Source: Solihabitans fulvus
GTDB lineage: Bacteria; Actinomycetota; Actinomycetes; Mycobacteriales; Pseudonocardiaceae
DNA: 64,000 bases
Direction: 5' to 3'
NCBI RefSeq assembly: GCF_008386585.1
Contig: NZ_VUOB01000041.1
Coordinates: 60,250-124,249, forward strand
Positions 22,577 through 31,501 of the stretch are shown here, piece after piece. Position 1 is the stretch's first letter, and the number at the start of each line of letters is the position of its first letter. The position numbers were made by a program, and so were the translations under genes. Under the pieces are notes generated by a model that saw only the letters and a list, made by a program, of their open reading frames with translations, did no database searches and was not told the origin of the DNA.

Positions 22577-24325
22577 GTGATCACCAGGATGTCGTCGCTG
22601 TTCCTGCGCACTCTGCGCGAGGACCCAGCCGACGCCGAAGTGCCCAGCCACAGGCTTCTGGCCCGCGGTGGCTACGTCCGCCGTGTCGCGCCGGGTGGGT
22701 ACTCCTGGCTGCCGCTCGGGCTGCGGGTGCTGCGCAACATCGAGCAGATCGTCCGCGAGGAGATGGACGCGACCGGGGCGCAGGAGATCCAGTTCCCCGC
22801 GCTGCTGCCGAGGGAGCCCTACGAGGCGACCAACCGGTGGACCGAGTACGGCCCCAACCTGTTCCGGCTCAAGGACCGCAAGGGCGCCGACTACCTGCTC
22901 GGCCCGACCCACGAGGAGCTGTTCGCGCTCACCGTGAAGGGCGAGTACAGCTCCTACAAGGACTACCCGGTCACGCTCTACCAGATCCAGACGAAGTACC
23001 GGGACGAGGCGCGGCCCCGCGCCGGCATCCTGCGCGGGCGCGAGTTCGTCATGAAGGACTCATACTCCTTCGACCTGGACGACGAGGGCCTGGCCGCCAG
23101 CTACCAGCGGCACCGCGACGCCTACATCCGGATCTTCGACCGGCTCGGCCTGAACTACGTGATCGTGGCCGCCACCTCCGGCGCGATGGGCGGCTCGGCG
23201 TCCGAGGAGTTCCTCGCGGTCGCGCCGACCGGCGAGGACACCTTCGTGCGCAGCACGGAGTCCGGCTACGCGGCCAACGTCGAGGCCGTGACCACCCCGG
23301 CGCCCGCCGAGCAGCCCGTCGACGGCAGGCCGGACGCGCAGGTGCACCACACGCCGAACACGCCGACCATCGAGTCGCTGGTCGACTTCCTCAACGGCGC
23401 GGGCCTCGGCCGCGTCTTCACGGCGGCGGACACGCTGAAGAACGTGCTGCTGAAGACCAGGCAGCCGGGCGAGCAGGACTGGACGCTGCTCGCCGTCGGC
23501 CTGCCCGGCGACCGCGAGGTCGACACGAAGCGCCTTGAGGCCGCGCTGGAGCCGGCCGAGGTGGCCATGCTGGAGGAGTCCGACTTCGCCAGGAACCCGT
23601 TCCTGGTCAAGGGTTACATCGGGCCGGGCGCGCTGCTCGCCAACGGCGTCCGCTACCTCGTTGACCCCAGGGTCGTGCGCGGCACCGCGTGGGTGACCGG
23701 GGCGGACAAGGCCGACCACCACGTCGTCGACCTGCTGTGCGGCAGGGACTTCACGCCGGACGGCACCATCGAGGCCGCCGAGGTGCGCGAGGGCGACCCC
23801 TCGCCGGACGGCGCCGGCACGCTCGTCGCCGAGCGCGGCATCGAGATCGGCCACATCTTCCAGCTCGGCCGCAAGTACGCGGACGCGTTCTCGCTCGACG
23901 CGCTCGGCCCGGACAGCAAGCCGATCCGAATCACCATGGGCTCCTACGGCATCGGCGTGTCCCGCCTGGTCGCGGTGATCGCCGAGCAGAGCCACGACGA
24001 GCGGGGCCTGATCTGGCCGCGCCAGGTTGCGCCTGCCGACGTGCACGTGGTGATCGCCGGCAAGGACGAGACCATCGTGGCCGGGGCCGAGCAGCTGGCC
24101 GCCGAGCTGGACGCGGCCGGCCTGCGGGTGCTGCTCGACGACCGCAAGGCCAGTCCCGGCGTCAAGTTCGCCGACGCGGAACTCGTTGGCGTGCCGACGA
24201 TCCTGGTGGTCGGCCGCGGCCTGGCCAACGGCGTCGTCGAGGTCAAGGACCGGGCGACCGGCGAGCGCGTCGAGGTCGCCGTCGACATCGCCGTGCCGCA
24301 CCTGGTCAGCCTCGTTCGCGGCTGA
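22577..24325 (+). CDS. proS: Prolyl-tRNA synthetase
   Basis: Class II aminoacyl-tRNA synthetase of 582 residues, bacterial type. Motif 2 (TKYRDEARPRAGILRGREFVMKDSY) and motif 3 (MGSYGIGVSRLVAVIAEQ) are clear. An editing (INS/YbaK-like) domain lies between them at about residues 225-390, and the C-terminal anticodon-binding domain starts near 470. It charges tRNA-Pro with proline and the editing domain removes mischarged alanine. GTG 22577 follows ACGAGGAGCA. It ends at a strong terminator. Confidence 0.97.
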   Translation: MITRMSSLFLRTLREDPADAEVPSHRLLARGGYVRRVAPGGYSWLPLGLRVLRNIEQIVREEMDATGAQEIQFPALLPREPYEATNRWTEYGPNLFRLKDRKGADYLLGPTHEELFALTVKGEYSSYKDYPVTLYQIQTKYRDEARPRAGILRGREFVMKDSYSFDLDDEGLAASYQRHRDAYIRIFDRLGLNYVIVAATSGAMGGSASEEFLAVAPTGEDTFVRSTESGYAANVEAVTTPAPAEQPVDGRPDAQVHHTPNTPTIESLVDFLNGAGLGRVFTAADTLKNVLLKTRQPGEQDWTLLAVGLPGDREVDTKRLEAALEPAEVAMLEESDFARNPFLVKGYIGPGALLANGVRYLVDPRVVRGTAWVTGADKADHHVVDLLCGRDFTPDGTIEAAEVREGDPSPDGAGTLVAERGIEIGHIFQLGRKYADAFSLDALGPDSKPIRITMGSYGIGVSRLVAVIAEQSHDERGLIWPRQVAPADVHVVIAGKDETIVAGAEQLAAELDAAGLRVLLDDRKASPGVKFADAELVGVPTILVVGRGLANGVVEVKDRATGERVEVAVDIAVPHLVSLVRG

Positions 24326-24341
24326 CCGCACCGCACGCACC

Positions 24342-24375
24342 CGACGGCCCCGCGCTCCAGAGCGCGGGGCCGTCG
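24342..24375 (+). terminator. Terminator after proS
   Basis: CGACGGCCCCGCGCT and AGCGCGGGGCCGTCG pair perfectly over 15 bp around CCAG, 17 bases after the proS stop. The following gene is convergent, so the hairpin may serve both. Confidence 0.92.
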
Positions 24376-24402
24376 CGTCGTATCGGCTGTTCAGCTGTTC
24401 AG

Positions 24403-25101
24403 TCAGGCGGCGCGCAGGATGCTGTCCAGCACGGTGGCGGTGTCGCTGAGGTCGGTGAGCACGACGTGCGCGCCCGCCGCGTGCAGCTCGGCCTCGGTGC
24501 TGTGCCCGGTGGCCACGCCGATGGCGGTCGCGCCGTGCTTCAGCGCCGCCTCGACGTCGTGCGGGGTGTCCCCGATGACGACCACGGACCTCGGCTCGAA
24601 CCGCACGTCGTGCTTGGCCGAGGCGAGGCCGACGGCGGCGGGCACGAGGTCGGGCCGGCTGGCCGACAGCGAGCCGTAGCCGCCGATCTCGAAGTCGACG
24701 TGCGGGTCCATCCCGAAGGCGGCCAGCTTGACCCGCGAGACCTCCGGCAGGTTGCCGGTGACCAGCGACTGCACCACGTCGGGGCGGGTCGCGAGCGCGG
24801 CGAGCGCGTCGACGGCCCCCGGCAGCGCGCGGCCCTGCCCGGCGAGCAGCTCCTGATCGCGGGTCGCGACGTCGACGAGCGCCGCGTACATCCGCTCGAC
24901 CAGCTCGTCGGTGCCCTCGGCGCCGTGCGTCGCGAGCATCTCCAACGTGATGGCGCGTTCCGTGCGGCCTTGGAACGCCGGGAAGTGGCTCAGCTCCCGC
25001 CCGAGCACGGCGGCGATGGCGTGCCGGTACCAGGAGCGGCCGACGCCGCGCAGCTCGACGAGGGTCAGGTCGATGTCCCAGAGCACGAGCGTTTCGGTCA
25101 C
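24403..25101 (-). CDS. HAD-family phosphatase
   Basis: Hydrolase of 232 residues. Motif I is LWDIDLTLV near the N-terminus (nucleophile Asp, acid Asp), motif II is in SLVTGNL, and motifs III/IV are in SRPDLVP and VVIGDTPHDVEAAL. The cap between residues 20 and 90 is helical, as in the phosphoglycolate phosphatase/beta-phosphoglucomutase group. Motif I has D-I-D where D-x-D is required, so catalysis should be intact. The substrate is unknown. GTG 25101 is favoured over an in-frame start 12 codons upstream because motif I normally lies close to the N-terminus. Confidence 0.88.
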   Translation of the reverse strand: MTETLVLWDIDLTLVELRGVGRSWYRHAIAAVLGRELSHFPAFQGRTERAITLEMLATHGAEGTDELVERMYAALVDVATRDQELLAGQGRALPGAVDALAALATRPDVVQSLVTGNLPEVSRVKLAAFGMDPHVDFEIGGYGSLSASRPDLVPAAVGLASAKHDVRFEPRSVVVIGDTPHDVEAALKHGATAIGVATGHSTEAELHAAGAHVVLTDLSDTATVLDSILRAA

Positions 25102-25167
25102 CCGGCCATCGTCACACGGCGATGGCTCGTTCCCCAAGGACGGTCAGGGGAACCGTCGGGCACTGTC

Positions 25168-25989
25168 CTATGCGGACGGTCGGACGCTGTCCACGATCTT
25201 GCGCACGTCGTCGGTGCTGGGGCCCTCGTCGGCGTGCGGGCCGCCGAGCGCGACGTTGAGCGCCACCACGGACGCCCCGTCGCTCGTCGGCAGCGCGATG
25301 CCGGTGACCTGGCCCTTGGGCGCGAAGCACGCGCTGACCGAGGTCGGGGTGGCCTCGACGGTGACCGCGATGCCGTTGACCCCGTTGTGGGTGATCGGCT
25401 GCACGACCGGGTCCGACAGCTTCGGCACCTCGCCCTTGACGGTGTAGCTGGCCGTCGCCATGGCCGTCGCGGTCGCCCTGGCCAGCACTGTGAGGTTCTG
25501 CTCGGTGGAGTGGCCCGAGCCGATCAGCGCCTGGATCATCGAGCTGCCCTGGCAGTCGAACGGCTTGGCCACGGCCTGCTTGGACAGGCTGACAGCGCCG
25601 GCGTTCTCGACGGTGCTCGTCTTCTGCCAGGCCGCCGGCACCTCGTAGACGACGCCCGCCGTGCTGTTGGTGATGAGCTGCCAGCCGGCGAAGCGGGCCT
25701 TGGTGGGGTCGTAGGTGCCCTGGTCGCCGCCGGTCGGGGCTGTGCTGGTCTGCTGGGCCGCCGGCTTGTCGCCCTTGGTGGCCAGCATGATCGTGGCGAC
25801 CCCGGCGCCGACGACGAGGAGCACGATCACCGCGCCGAGCACCAGCCACCTGGTGCGGTTGTTCTTCTTCGGCGGCGGCGACGGCTGCTGCCCAGGCCCG
25901 CCCGGGTACATGCCGAAGCCGGTGTACTGGCCGGAGCCTGTGTACTGGCCGGAGTACTGGGGCTGGCCGCCGTTGCTGGGGTAGGACAC
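25168..25989 (-). CDS. Membrane-anchored extracellular protein, unknown family
   Basis: Protein of 273 residues. The first ~40 residues are cytoplasmic and rich in Gly, Gln, Tyr and Pro (repeated SGQYTG). A basic stretch KKNNRTR and one membrane helix (WLVLGAVIVLLVVGAGVATIML) follow, then a Thr/Gln-rich linker and a ~190-residue outer domain. The outer domain has two Cys spaced as in its neighbour (FDCQGSS and SACFAPKG), which may form a disulfide, and the segment VVYEVPAAW. It is a paralog of the gene at 26020-27045, which lies upstream on the same strand with a 30-base gap. Function unknown; such anchored domains may bind lipids, peptides or wall components. Confidence 0.75.
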   Translation of the reverse strand: MSYPSNGGQPQYSGQYTGSGQYTGFGMYPGGPGQQPSPPPKKNNRTRWLVLGAVIVLLVVGAGVATIMLATKGDKPAAQQTSTAPTGGDQGTYDPTKARFAGWQLITNSTAGVVYEVPAAWQKTSTVENAGAVSLSKQAVAKPFDCQGSSMIQALIGSGHSTEQNLTVLARATATAMATASYTVKGEVPKLSDPVVQPITHNGVNGIAVTVEATPTSVSACFAPKGQVTGIALPTSDGASVVALNVALGGPHADEGPSTDDVRKIVDSVRPSA

Positions 25990-26019
25990 GGTCGCTCCTG
26001 ATCGGATCTGGTGGCGGTG

Positions 26020-27045
26020 CTACTTGACCGGGACCGGTCGGGCGGAGTCGGCGATCTTCTGGAGGTCGGCCTCGGTGGTCGGGGCCGGGGTGGCCGGGCC
26101 GCCCTCGAGGTCGCCGTTGTCCATGAACACCACGAGGTCCTGGTTCGTCGTCAGCACCACGATCTTCACCTCGCCCTTGGTGGCCAGGCACTGGTTGCCC
26201 GTGGTGGTGATGATCGCGTCGACCTCGACACCGTCGATCTGCTTGTCGATGCTGTTCCTCGGGTCCTGGAACTGCCGCTTGATCGGCTTGGGCGCGCCGA
26301 GCTTCAGGTCGATCTTCGCGCCACCGACCTGGTAGAACTGCTCGCCGAGCGCCTTGGCCCAGGCGTTGGCGACGGTGGTCGGGTCGCCGGTGGGCACGCG
26401 CACGACGGCGGCGCCGGAGCGGCCGTAGCCGGAGCCCTGGCAGTTGTAGTTGCCGTACTCCGAGACCCCGATCATCGAGACGCTCTGCATCGAGTCGATC
26501 TTGATCTTGCCGCCGGCGCGGGAGACCCAGCCGGACGGGATGTCGTAGGCGAGTTCGGTGGCCGGGGTCGCCACCACGGTCCAGCCGGGCACCACCGGGG
26601 CCACGTCGACGAGCTGCTTGCCGGTCGACGCGGACGGCGCGGTCGGCGCGCTGCTCTGGTCGGTCGACGCGTCGGTGTTGGGTCGGCTGGCCGGCGCGGT
26701 CGCGCTGGAACTGGACTGCGCGACGGGCTGGTCGGTGTTCTTGTTGTTCAGCACCACGATGACCACGACGGCGCCGACCACGAGCGCGACGCCGAGGGCG
26801 CTCAGCGCGATCCAGAGGCTGCGCTTGCTCTTGCGCGGCGGCTCCGGCTCGGGATCGGGCGAGAACACGCCGAGGCCGCCGTATCCCGCGCTCTGCTGCG
26901 GGAATCCGCCGGTCGCTGGGTAGCCGCCTGCTGTCGGGTGTTCGCCGGACGCCGGGTAGCCGTAGGGCTCGTTTGGCTGCTGTCCCCAGTCACCCTGGCC
27001 GGACTGGCCACCCCAACCGTTGTGCCCGTCACCTGGGTAAGTCAC
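26020..27045 (-). CDS. Membrane-anchored extracellular protein, paralog of neighbour
   Basis: Protein of 341 residues with the same layout as the downstream gene. It has a Gly/Gln/Tyr/Pro-rich cytoplasmic N-terminus, KSKRS before one membrane helix (LWIALSALGVALVVGAVVVIVVL), a Ser/Thr/Ala linker and an outer domain. The outer domain has LAYDIPSGW, matching VYEVPAAW in the neighbour, and Cys at YNCQGSGYG and NQCLATKGEV. The two genes form an operon and probably arose by duplication. I do not recognise a named domain. The Ser/Thr-rich linker could be a wall-spanning or glycosylated stalk. Confidence 0.75.
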   Translation of the reverse strand: MTYPGDGHNGWGGQSGQGDWGQQPNEPYGYPASGEHPTAGGYPATGGFPQQSAGYGGLGVFSPDPEPEPPRKSKRSLWIALSALGVALVVGAVVVIVVLNNKNTDQPVAQSSSSATAPASRPNTDASTDQSSAPTAPSASTGKQLVDVAPVVPGWTVVATPATELAYDIPSGWVSRAGGKIKIDSMQSVSMIGVSEYGNYNCQGSGYGRSGAAVVRVPTGDPTTVANAWAKALGEQFYQVGGAKIDLKLGAPKPIKRQFQDPRNSIDKQIDGVEVDAIITTTGNQCLATKGEVKIVVLTTNQDLVVFMDNGDLEGGPATPAPTTEADLQKIADSARPVPVK

Positions 27046-27141
27046 CGGCAGACCCTATCGCGTCGACCGTCGGCCAAGGCCGTGACCGGCGAATATCCGC
27101 GACCCCTGATCCCCGCGCCCCCTGATGTCGGCAAGGGCGGC

Positions 27142-27552
27142 TCAGCCGGCGAGGAAGCTCAGCCGCACGCGGCGCACCGGGTTGTCGACGTTGGTGTCCA
27201 CCAGGCACACCGACTGCCAGGTGCCCAGCGCCATCCGGCCGCCGAGCACGGGAACCGTGGCGAAGGGCGGCAGCAGCGCGGGGAGCACGTGGTCCCTGCC
27301 GTGCCCGGCCGAGCCGTGCCGGTGCCGCCAGCGGTCGTCCCTCGGCAGCAGGTCGCGGAGCGCGGCGAGCAGGTCGTCGTCGCTGCCGGCGCCGGTCTCC
27401 AGCACCGCGAGGCCGGCCGTGGCGTGCGGGACCCACAGGTGCAGCAGCCCGTCCCGGTCGGTGCCGGCGGCCAGGAACCGTTCGCACTCGGCGGTGAGGT
27501 CGTAGACCACCTCGACGGAACCGGTTCGGATCTCGATCTCCTCGGAGCGCAC
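27142..27552 (-). CDS. YjbQ/UPF0047 family protein
   Basis: Protein of about 136 residues with the family signature VPHATAGLAVLETGAG, then a loop with RHRHGSAGHGRDHVLPALLPP and LGTWQSVCLVD. YjbQ proteins are small trimers; some have weak thiamine-phosphate synthase activity and the natural role is unsettled. The His residues of the central loop (HRHGSAGHGRDH) are the likely metal or phosphate site. GTG 27552 gives the usual family length; a longer in-frame start 17 codons upstream lacks conserved residues. The intergenic space to the reductase gene contains a TetR-type operator. Confidence 0.88.
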   Translation of the reverse strand: MRSEEIEIRTGSVEVVYDLTAECERFLAAGTDRDGLLHLWVPHATAGLAVLETGAGSDDDLLAALRDLLPRDDRWRHRHGSAGHGRDHVLPALLPPFATVPVLGGRMALGTWQSVCLVDTNVDNPVRRVRLSFLAG

Positions 27553-27617
27553 GGGTGCACGGTACGGCGCAGGCTGGCCTGTGGCGCGACGCACAGCCGT
27601 CAAGGATGGATTTACAG

Positions 27618-27641
27618 CTGACAGAGTTTGAAATCTGTCAG
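27618..27641. promoter_or_regulatory. Inverted repeat operator before aldo/keto reductase
   Basis: CTGACAGA and TCTGTCAG are perfect 8-bp inverted arms with an eight-base spacer (GTTTGAAA), 55 bases before the reductase start. A TetR gene follows the reductase, so autogenous control of the pair is likely. Confidence 0.75.
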
Positions 27642-27695
27642 TCCATATGTCATCGTTGGTGGCACGAAGACAGGCGCGACGACAGGGAGGACCCC

Positions 27696-28694
27696 ATGAA
27701 GACTCGACAGCTCGGCACCACCGGCCCCGAGGTCTCGGCGCTCGGACTCGGCCTGATGGGCATGTCGGACCTGTACGGCCCGGCCGACGAGGCCGAGAGC
27801 CTCGCGACCATCCACGCCGCGCTCGAGGCCGGCGTCACGCTGCTGGACACCGGCGACTTCTACGGCATGGGCCACAACGAGCTGCTGCTCCGCGACGCCC
27901 TGCGCGGCCACGACCGCCAGCGGGCCGTGATCAGCGTGAAGTTCGGCGCCCTTCGCGACCCCGACGGCGGCTGGATCGGCGTCGACGGGCGACCGGCGGC
28001 CGTCAAGAACTTCGTCGCCTACAGCCTGCGCAGGCTCGGCACCGACCACATCGACATCTACCGCCCGGCGCGGCTCGACCCGACCGTCCCGATCGAGGAC
28101 ACCGTCGGCGCGATCGCCGAGCTGGTGCAGGCCGGTCACGTCCGGCACATCGGCCTGTCCGAGGTCGGCGCGGAGACGCTGCGCCGCGCCAACGCCGTGC
28201 ACCCCATCGCCGACCTACAGATCGAGTACTCGCTGCTGTCGCGGGGCATCGAGGACGAGATCCTGCCGGTCGCCCGCGAACTCGGCATTGGCGTGACGGC
28301 CTACGGCGTGCTCTCCAGGGGCCTGCTCAGCGGTCACTGGACGCCGGACCGCGCCATGGCGCAGGGCGACTTCCGCAGCATCAGCCCCCGCTTCAACGGC
28401 GCGAACCTGGACGCGAACCTCGCGCTCGTCGAGGCGTTGCGGACCGTCGCGGACGCCAAGGGCGTCTCGGTCGCGCAGGTCGCGATCGGCTGGGCGCTCT
28501 CGCGCGGCTCGGACGTCGTGCCCCTGGTCGGCGCCCGCCGCAGGGACCGGCTGACCGAGGCCCTCGGCGCGCTCGACCTCGACCTTGGCCGGGAGGACCT
28601 GGCCATGATCGAACGCGCGGTGCCGCGCGACGCCGCCGCAGGCGACCGCTACGACGAGAACCAGTTGGCGCACCTCGACAGCGAGCGCGGCTAG
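27696..28694 (+). CDS. Aldo/keto reductase-like protein, catalytic His apparently replaced
   Basis: TIM-barrel protein of 332 residues; ATG 27696 follows GGGAGG. The AKR signature is visible in LLDTGDFYGMGHNELLL (catalytic Asp and Tyr) and SVKFGALRDP (Lys), and the NADP-binding tail is in VVPLVGARRRDRLTEAL. Where the third tetrad residue normally stands (YYxHRxDP), this protein reads YRPARLDPTVP, so the His appears to be Ala. Other actinomycete relatives may share this. It could still bind NADPH with altered chemistry. It sits with a TetR gene 11 bases downstream and an operator upstream. Confidence 0.88.
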   Translation: MKTRQLGTTGPEVSALGLGLMGMSDLYGPADEAESLATIHAALEAGVTLLDTGDFYGMGHNELLLRDALRGHDRQRAVISVKFGALRDPDGGWIGVDGRPAAVKNFVAYSLRRLGTDHIDIYRPARLDPTVPIEDTVGAIAELVQAGHVRHIGLSEVGAETLRRANAVHPIADLQIEYSLLSRGIEDEILPVARELGIGVTAYGVLSRGLLSGHWTPDRAMAQGDFRSISPRFNGANLDANLALVEALRTVADAKGVSVAQVAIGWALSRGSDVVPLVGARRRDRLTEALGALDLDLGREDLAMIERAVPRDAAAGDRYDENQLAHLDSERG

Positions 28695-28705
28695 GCTGCC
28701 CGGCC

Positions 28706-29290
28706 GTGACCGAGCAGCTGACCTCCGACCGGATCCTGGCGGCGGCGGAGGACGTCCTCCGCCGGTTCGGGCTGGCCAAGGCCACCGTCGTGGACGTCGC
28801 CCGCGCGCTCGGCGTCAGCCACGGCAGCGTCTACCGGCACTTCCCGAGCAAGGCCGCGCTGCGCGACGCGGTGACCGAACGCTGGCTCGTCGGCGTCTCG
28901 GACCCGCTGCGGGCCGTCGCCGAGGCGGACCGCCCGGCCACCGAGCGGCTGCGGCACTGGCTGGACACGCTCATCGCGGCCAAACAGACCAAGGCGCGCG
29001 AGGACCCCGAGCTGTTCGCCACCTACATCGCGCTCACCGAGGAGGCGCGGGAGGTGGTCGGCCGACACGTCGCGACGCTGGCGGGCCAGCTCGCCGGGAT
29101 CGTCGCGGACGGCGTCGCCAGCGGCGAGTTCGCGCCGGTCGACACGGCACTCGCCGGCAGGGCGCTGCTGGACGCCACCGGCCGCTTCCACAATCCAGCG
29201 CACGCGGGGGAGTGGGCCGATCCCGGCATCGACGCGGCGTTCGAGGCGGTGTGGTCGCTGGTCCTGTCCGGCCTGGCCGCACGCGGCTGA
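28706..29290 (+). CDS. TetR-family transcription repressor
   Basis: Regulator of 194 residues. The N-terminal helix-turn-helix is clear (RILAAAEDVLRRFGLAKATVVDVARALGVSHGSVYRHFPSKAALRDAV). The C-terminal ligand domain matches the TetR_C subgroup with AKQTKAREDPELFATYIALTEEAREVV. GTG 28706 follows the reductase stop by 11 bases, so the two genes form one transcript. The CTGACAGA inverted repeat at 27618 is the likely operator. Confidence 0.92.
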   Translation: MTEQLTSDRILAAAEDVLRRFGLAKATVVDVARALGVSHGSVYRHFPSKAALRDAVTERWLVGVSDPLRAVAEADRPATERLRHWLDTLIAAKQTKAREDPELFATYIALTEEAREVVGRHVATLAGQLAGIVADGVASGEFAPVDTALAGRALLDATGRFHNPAHAGEWADPGIDAAFEAVWSLVLSGLAARG

Positions 29291-29352
29291 GCCGACGTGT
29301 GATCTGCGCTGTATGTCTGGGTCAGGAGGCGCGGCGGAAACATAATCATGGT

Positions 29353-30381
29353 GTGCGCCAAGCCTTCGGACAGCAGTTCGACATCGCCGCCGGATACCTC
29401 AACACCGCCAGCGTCGGGATCCCGCCGGTGGCGGTGGCCGACGCGGTCGGCGAGGCCGTCAATCGCTGGCGGCGGGGCCAGGACGCCTCCGACGCCTTCG
29501 ACGTGCACGTCAGCACCGCACGATCGGCCTTCGCACAGCTGGTCGGCGTGCCGACCAGCTCGGTGACGATGGGGGCCGGCGCGGCCCAGCTCGTCGGCCT
29601 CGTCGCGGCCAGCGTTCCCGACGGCAGCAGGGTGCTGGTGGCCGGCGGCGACTTCACCAGCGTGACGTTTCCCTTTGCCGCGCAGGCACATCGGGGCGTG
29701 ACGCTCACCGAGGTCGCCCTCGGCGAACTGGTGTCCAGAGTGGACGGTCACGACCTGGTCGCGGTCAGCGTGGTGCAGTCGGCGGACGGCGCGGTGCTCG
29801 ACCTCGCCGGGCTCCGCGCGGCCGCCGAGGCCGCAGGCGCGCGGGTGCTGCTCGACGTGAGCCAGGCCGCCGGCTGGCTGCCGCTCGAACTGGGCTGGGC
29901 GGACTGGGTGGTCGGCGCCGCCTACAAGTGGCTGCTGTCGCCGCGCGGGGCCGCGTGGCTCGCGTCCGCGCCGGACGCGCTCGACCTGATCGTGCCGAAC
30001 TCGGCCAACTGGTTCGGCGGCGAGGACCCGTGGACCTCCATCTACGGCCTGCCGCTGCGGCTGGCCGATGACGCCCGCAGGCTCGACATCTCGCCGGTCT
30101 GGTTCGCCCAACTCGGCGCGGCCGCCTCGCTGTCCTGGCTGGCCACCCTCGACCTCGCAGCGGTGCGGGCGCACTGCGTCGGGCTGGCGAACGGCCTGCT
30201 CGCCGGCCTCGGGCTGCCGCAGGGCGACTCGTCGATCGTCTCGCTCGCCGTGCCGGGCGCGGCGGAGCGGCTCAGGGCGGCGGGCGCGGTGTTCGCGCAG
30301 CGGGACGGCCGCGTCCGGCTGGCCTTCCACCTCTACAACACCGAGGAGGACGTCGACCTGGCGCTGGCCGCGATGAGCTGA
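29353..30381 (+). CDS. Class V aminotransferase-like PLP enzyme
   Basis: Protein of 342 residues in the aminotransferase class V/cysteine desulfurase fold. Features are YLNTASVGIPP at the N-terminus, DVSQAAGWLPLELGWADWVVGAAYKWLLSPRG with the PLP Lys (YKW), and a short C-terminal domain. The Cys loop of IscS is absent, so an isopenicillin-N-epimerase-like or related aminotransferase role fits better than desulfuration. GTG 29353 is chosen; the ribosome site (AGGAGGCG) is further upstream than usual, so another start is possible. It begins 62 bases after the TetR gene. Confidence 0.8.
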   Translation: MRQAFGQQFDIAAGYLNTASVGIPPVAVADAVGEAVNRWRRGQDASDAFDVHVSTARSAFAQLVGVPTSSVTMGAGAAQLVGLVAASVPDGSRVLVAGGDFTSVTFPFAAQAHRGVTLTEVALGELVSRVDGHDLVAVSVVQSADGAVLDLAGLRAAAEAAGARVLLDVSQAAGWLPLELGWADWVVGAAYKWLLSPRGAAWLASAPDALDLIVPNSANWFGGEDPWTSIYGLPLRLADDARRLDISPVWFAQLGAAASLSWLATLDLAAVRAHCVGLANGLLAGLGLPQGDSSIVSLAVPGAAERLRAAGAVFAQRDGRVRLAFHLYNTEEDVDLALAAMS

Positions 30382-30468
30382 CCTCGGCGAGCGGCGGCGA
30401 TGTGGCCAGAAAACCACCCGTTTGGGTTGGTGTGCGCCCCGGACGGGCAACCGCTACCGTCGGTACCC

Positions 30469-31383
30469 GTGTCGGAACCACAAAACTCACCCGAACCAGC
30501 GACACAACGGGTGCCCACGTTCCCACCGCGACCGGGCGACACGGCCGCGCAGCCGCCCCTGCCCGCGATCAGCGGCTCGCTGGCCGACCTGTTGATGTCC
30601 GGGCAGTACGGCCAACAGCCCGAACTCGACGCGGCGACGCAGCAGTACCAGCCGCCGGACCAGGTTGGACCCCAGTCGACCAGGCCGCAGTTCGCGCCGC
30701 CGCAGTACGGGCCGTCCCAGTTCAGTGGCCCGCCGCAGTTCGGCGGGCCGGAGGCGTCGCTGCCCCCGCTGCCGCGCGTGTCGGGCAGGCGGCGCGGCTA
30801 CCTGATCAAGGGCCTCGGCCTGGTGGCCATCGCGGCCGTGTCCGGGCTGATCTGGCTGCTGTTCCAGCCGTCGGACAACTCCGGCACACCCGCCCCGACC
30901 AAAGCCCCCACAGGCCAGTTCGCCTTCACCAGGGCCGAGCAGACCAAGGAACCGCTGCGCGACAGCAACTGTTCCGAGCACGCCTACTCCAAGGTCAAGG
31001 AACTGCTGGTGACCACGCCGTGCCAGCAGCTCACCCGCGCCCTCTACGAGACGAAGACGCCGGACGGCGAGACCGTCTACACGTCGGTCTCCGTGGTCCG
31101 GATGCGCAGCGCGGACGACGCGAAGAGCCTCATCGCGCTGAGCAAGGCAGACGGCACCGGGAACATCAGCGACCTGATCCGCGACAACGCCGTCAAGATT
31201 CCCGAGGCCGCGTCCATGAAGACCCTGGCCAACGGCGGGTACGCCTCGCGCCAGGACGACCGCGACGTCATCATCGTCGAATCCGACACGGCGGCTGGCG
31301 GCCCGGAGCAGGGCGCGCACCACGACCTGATGAAGCAGATCAGCGCCGACGCCCTTCGTCTTGGCAAGGACCTCACCGGCTAG
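30469..31383 (+). CDS. Single-pass membrane protein with extracellular domain
   Basis: Protein of about 304 residues. A long Pro/Gln-rich cytoplasmic N-terminus, with QYQPP- and PPQYGP-type repeats, is followed by the basic SGRRRGYLIKG and one helix (LGLVAIAAVSGLIWLLF). An outer domain of ~170 residues has Cys in RDSNCSEHAY and TTPCQQL. Architecture and Cys placement recall the pair at 25168-27045, but sequence similarity is weak. A TACCGT box lies eight bases before GTG 30469 with no ribosome site, so the gene may be leaderless; a start 23 codons upstream is possible. Function unknown. Confidence 0.7.
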   Translation: MSEPQNSPEPATQRVPTFPPRPGDTAAQPPLPAISGSLADLLMSGQYGQQPELDAATQQYQPPDQVGPQSTRPQFAPPQYGPSQFSGPPQFGGPEASLPPLPRVSGRRRGYLIKGLGLVAIAAVSGLIWLLFQPSDNSGTPAPTKAPTGQFAFTRAEQTKEPLRDSNCSEHAYSKVKELLVTTPCQQLTRALYETKTPDGETVYTSVSVVRMRSADDAKSLIALSKADGTGNISDLIRDNAVKIPEAASMKTLANGGYASRQDDRDVIIVESDTAAGGPEQGAHHDLMKQISADALRLGKDLTG

Positions 31384-31501
31384 CGCGAACATTGCCGCGG
31401 CGAACATCGCCGCGACGGGCCCGGCCGAGACACGCGGCCCTGGACGCGCCGCACTGTGGCGCGAAACACGCCACCGGGTCCGGTGAACCGGCAGGCGGGC
31501 G

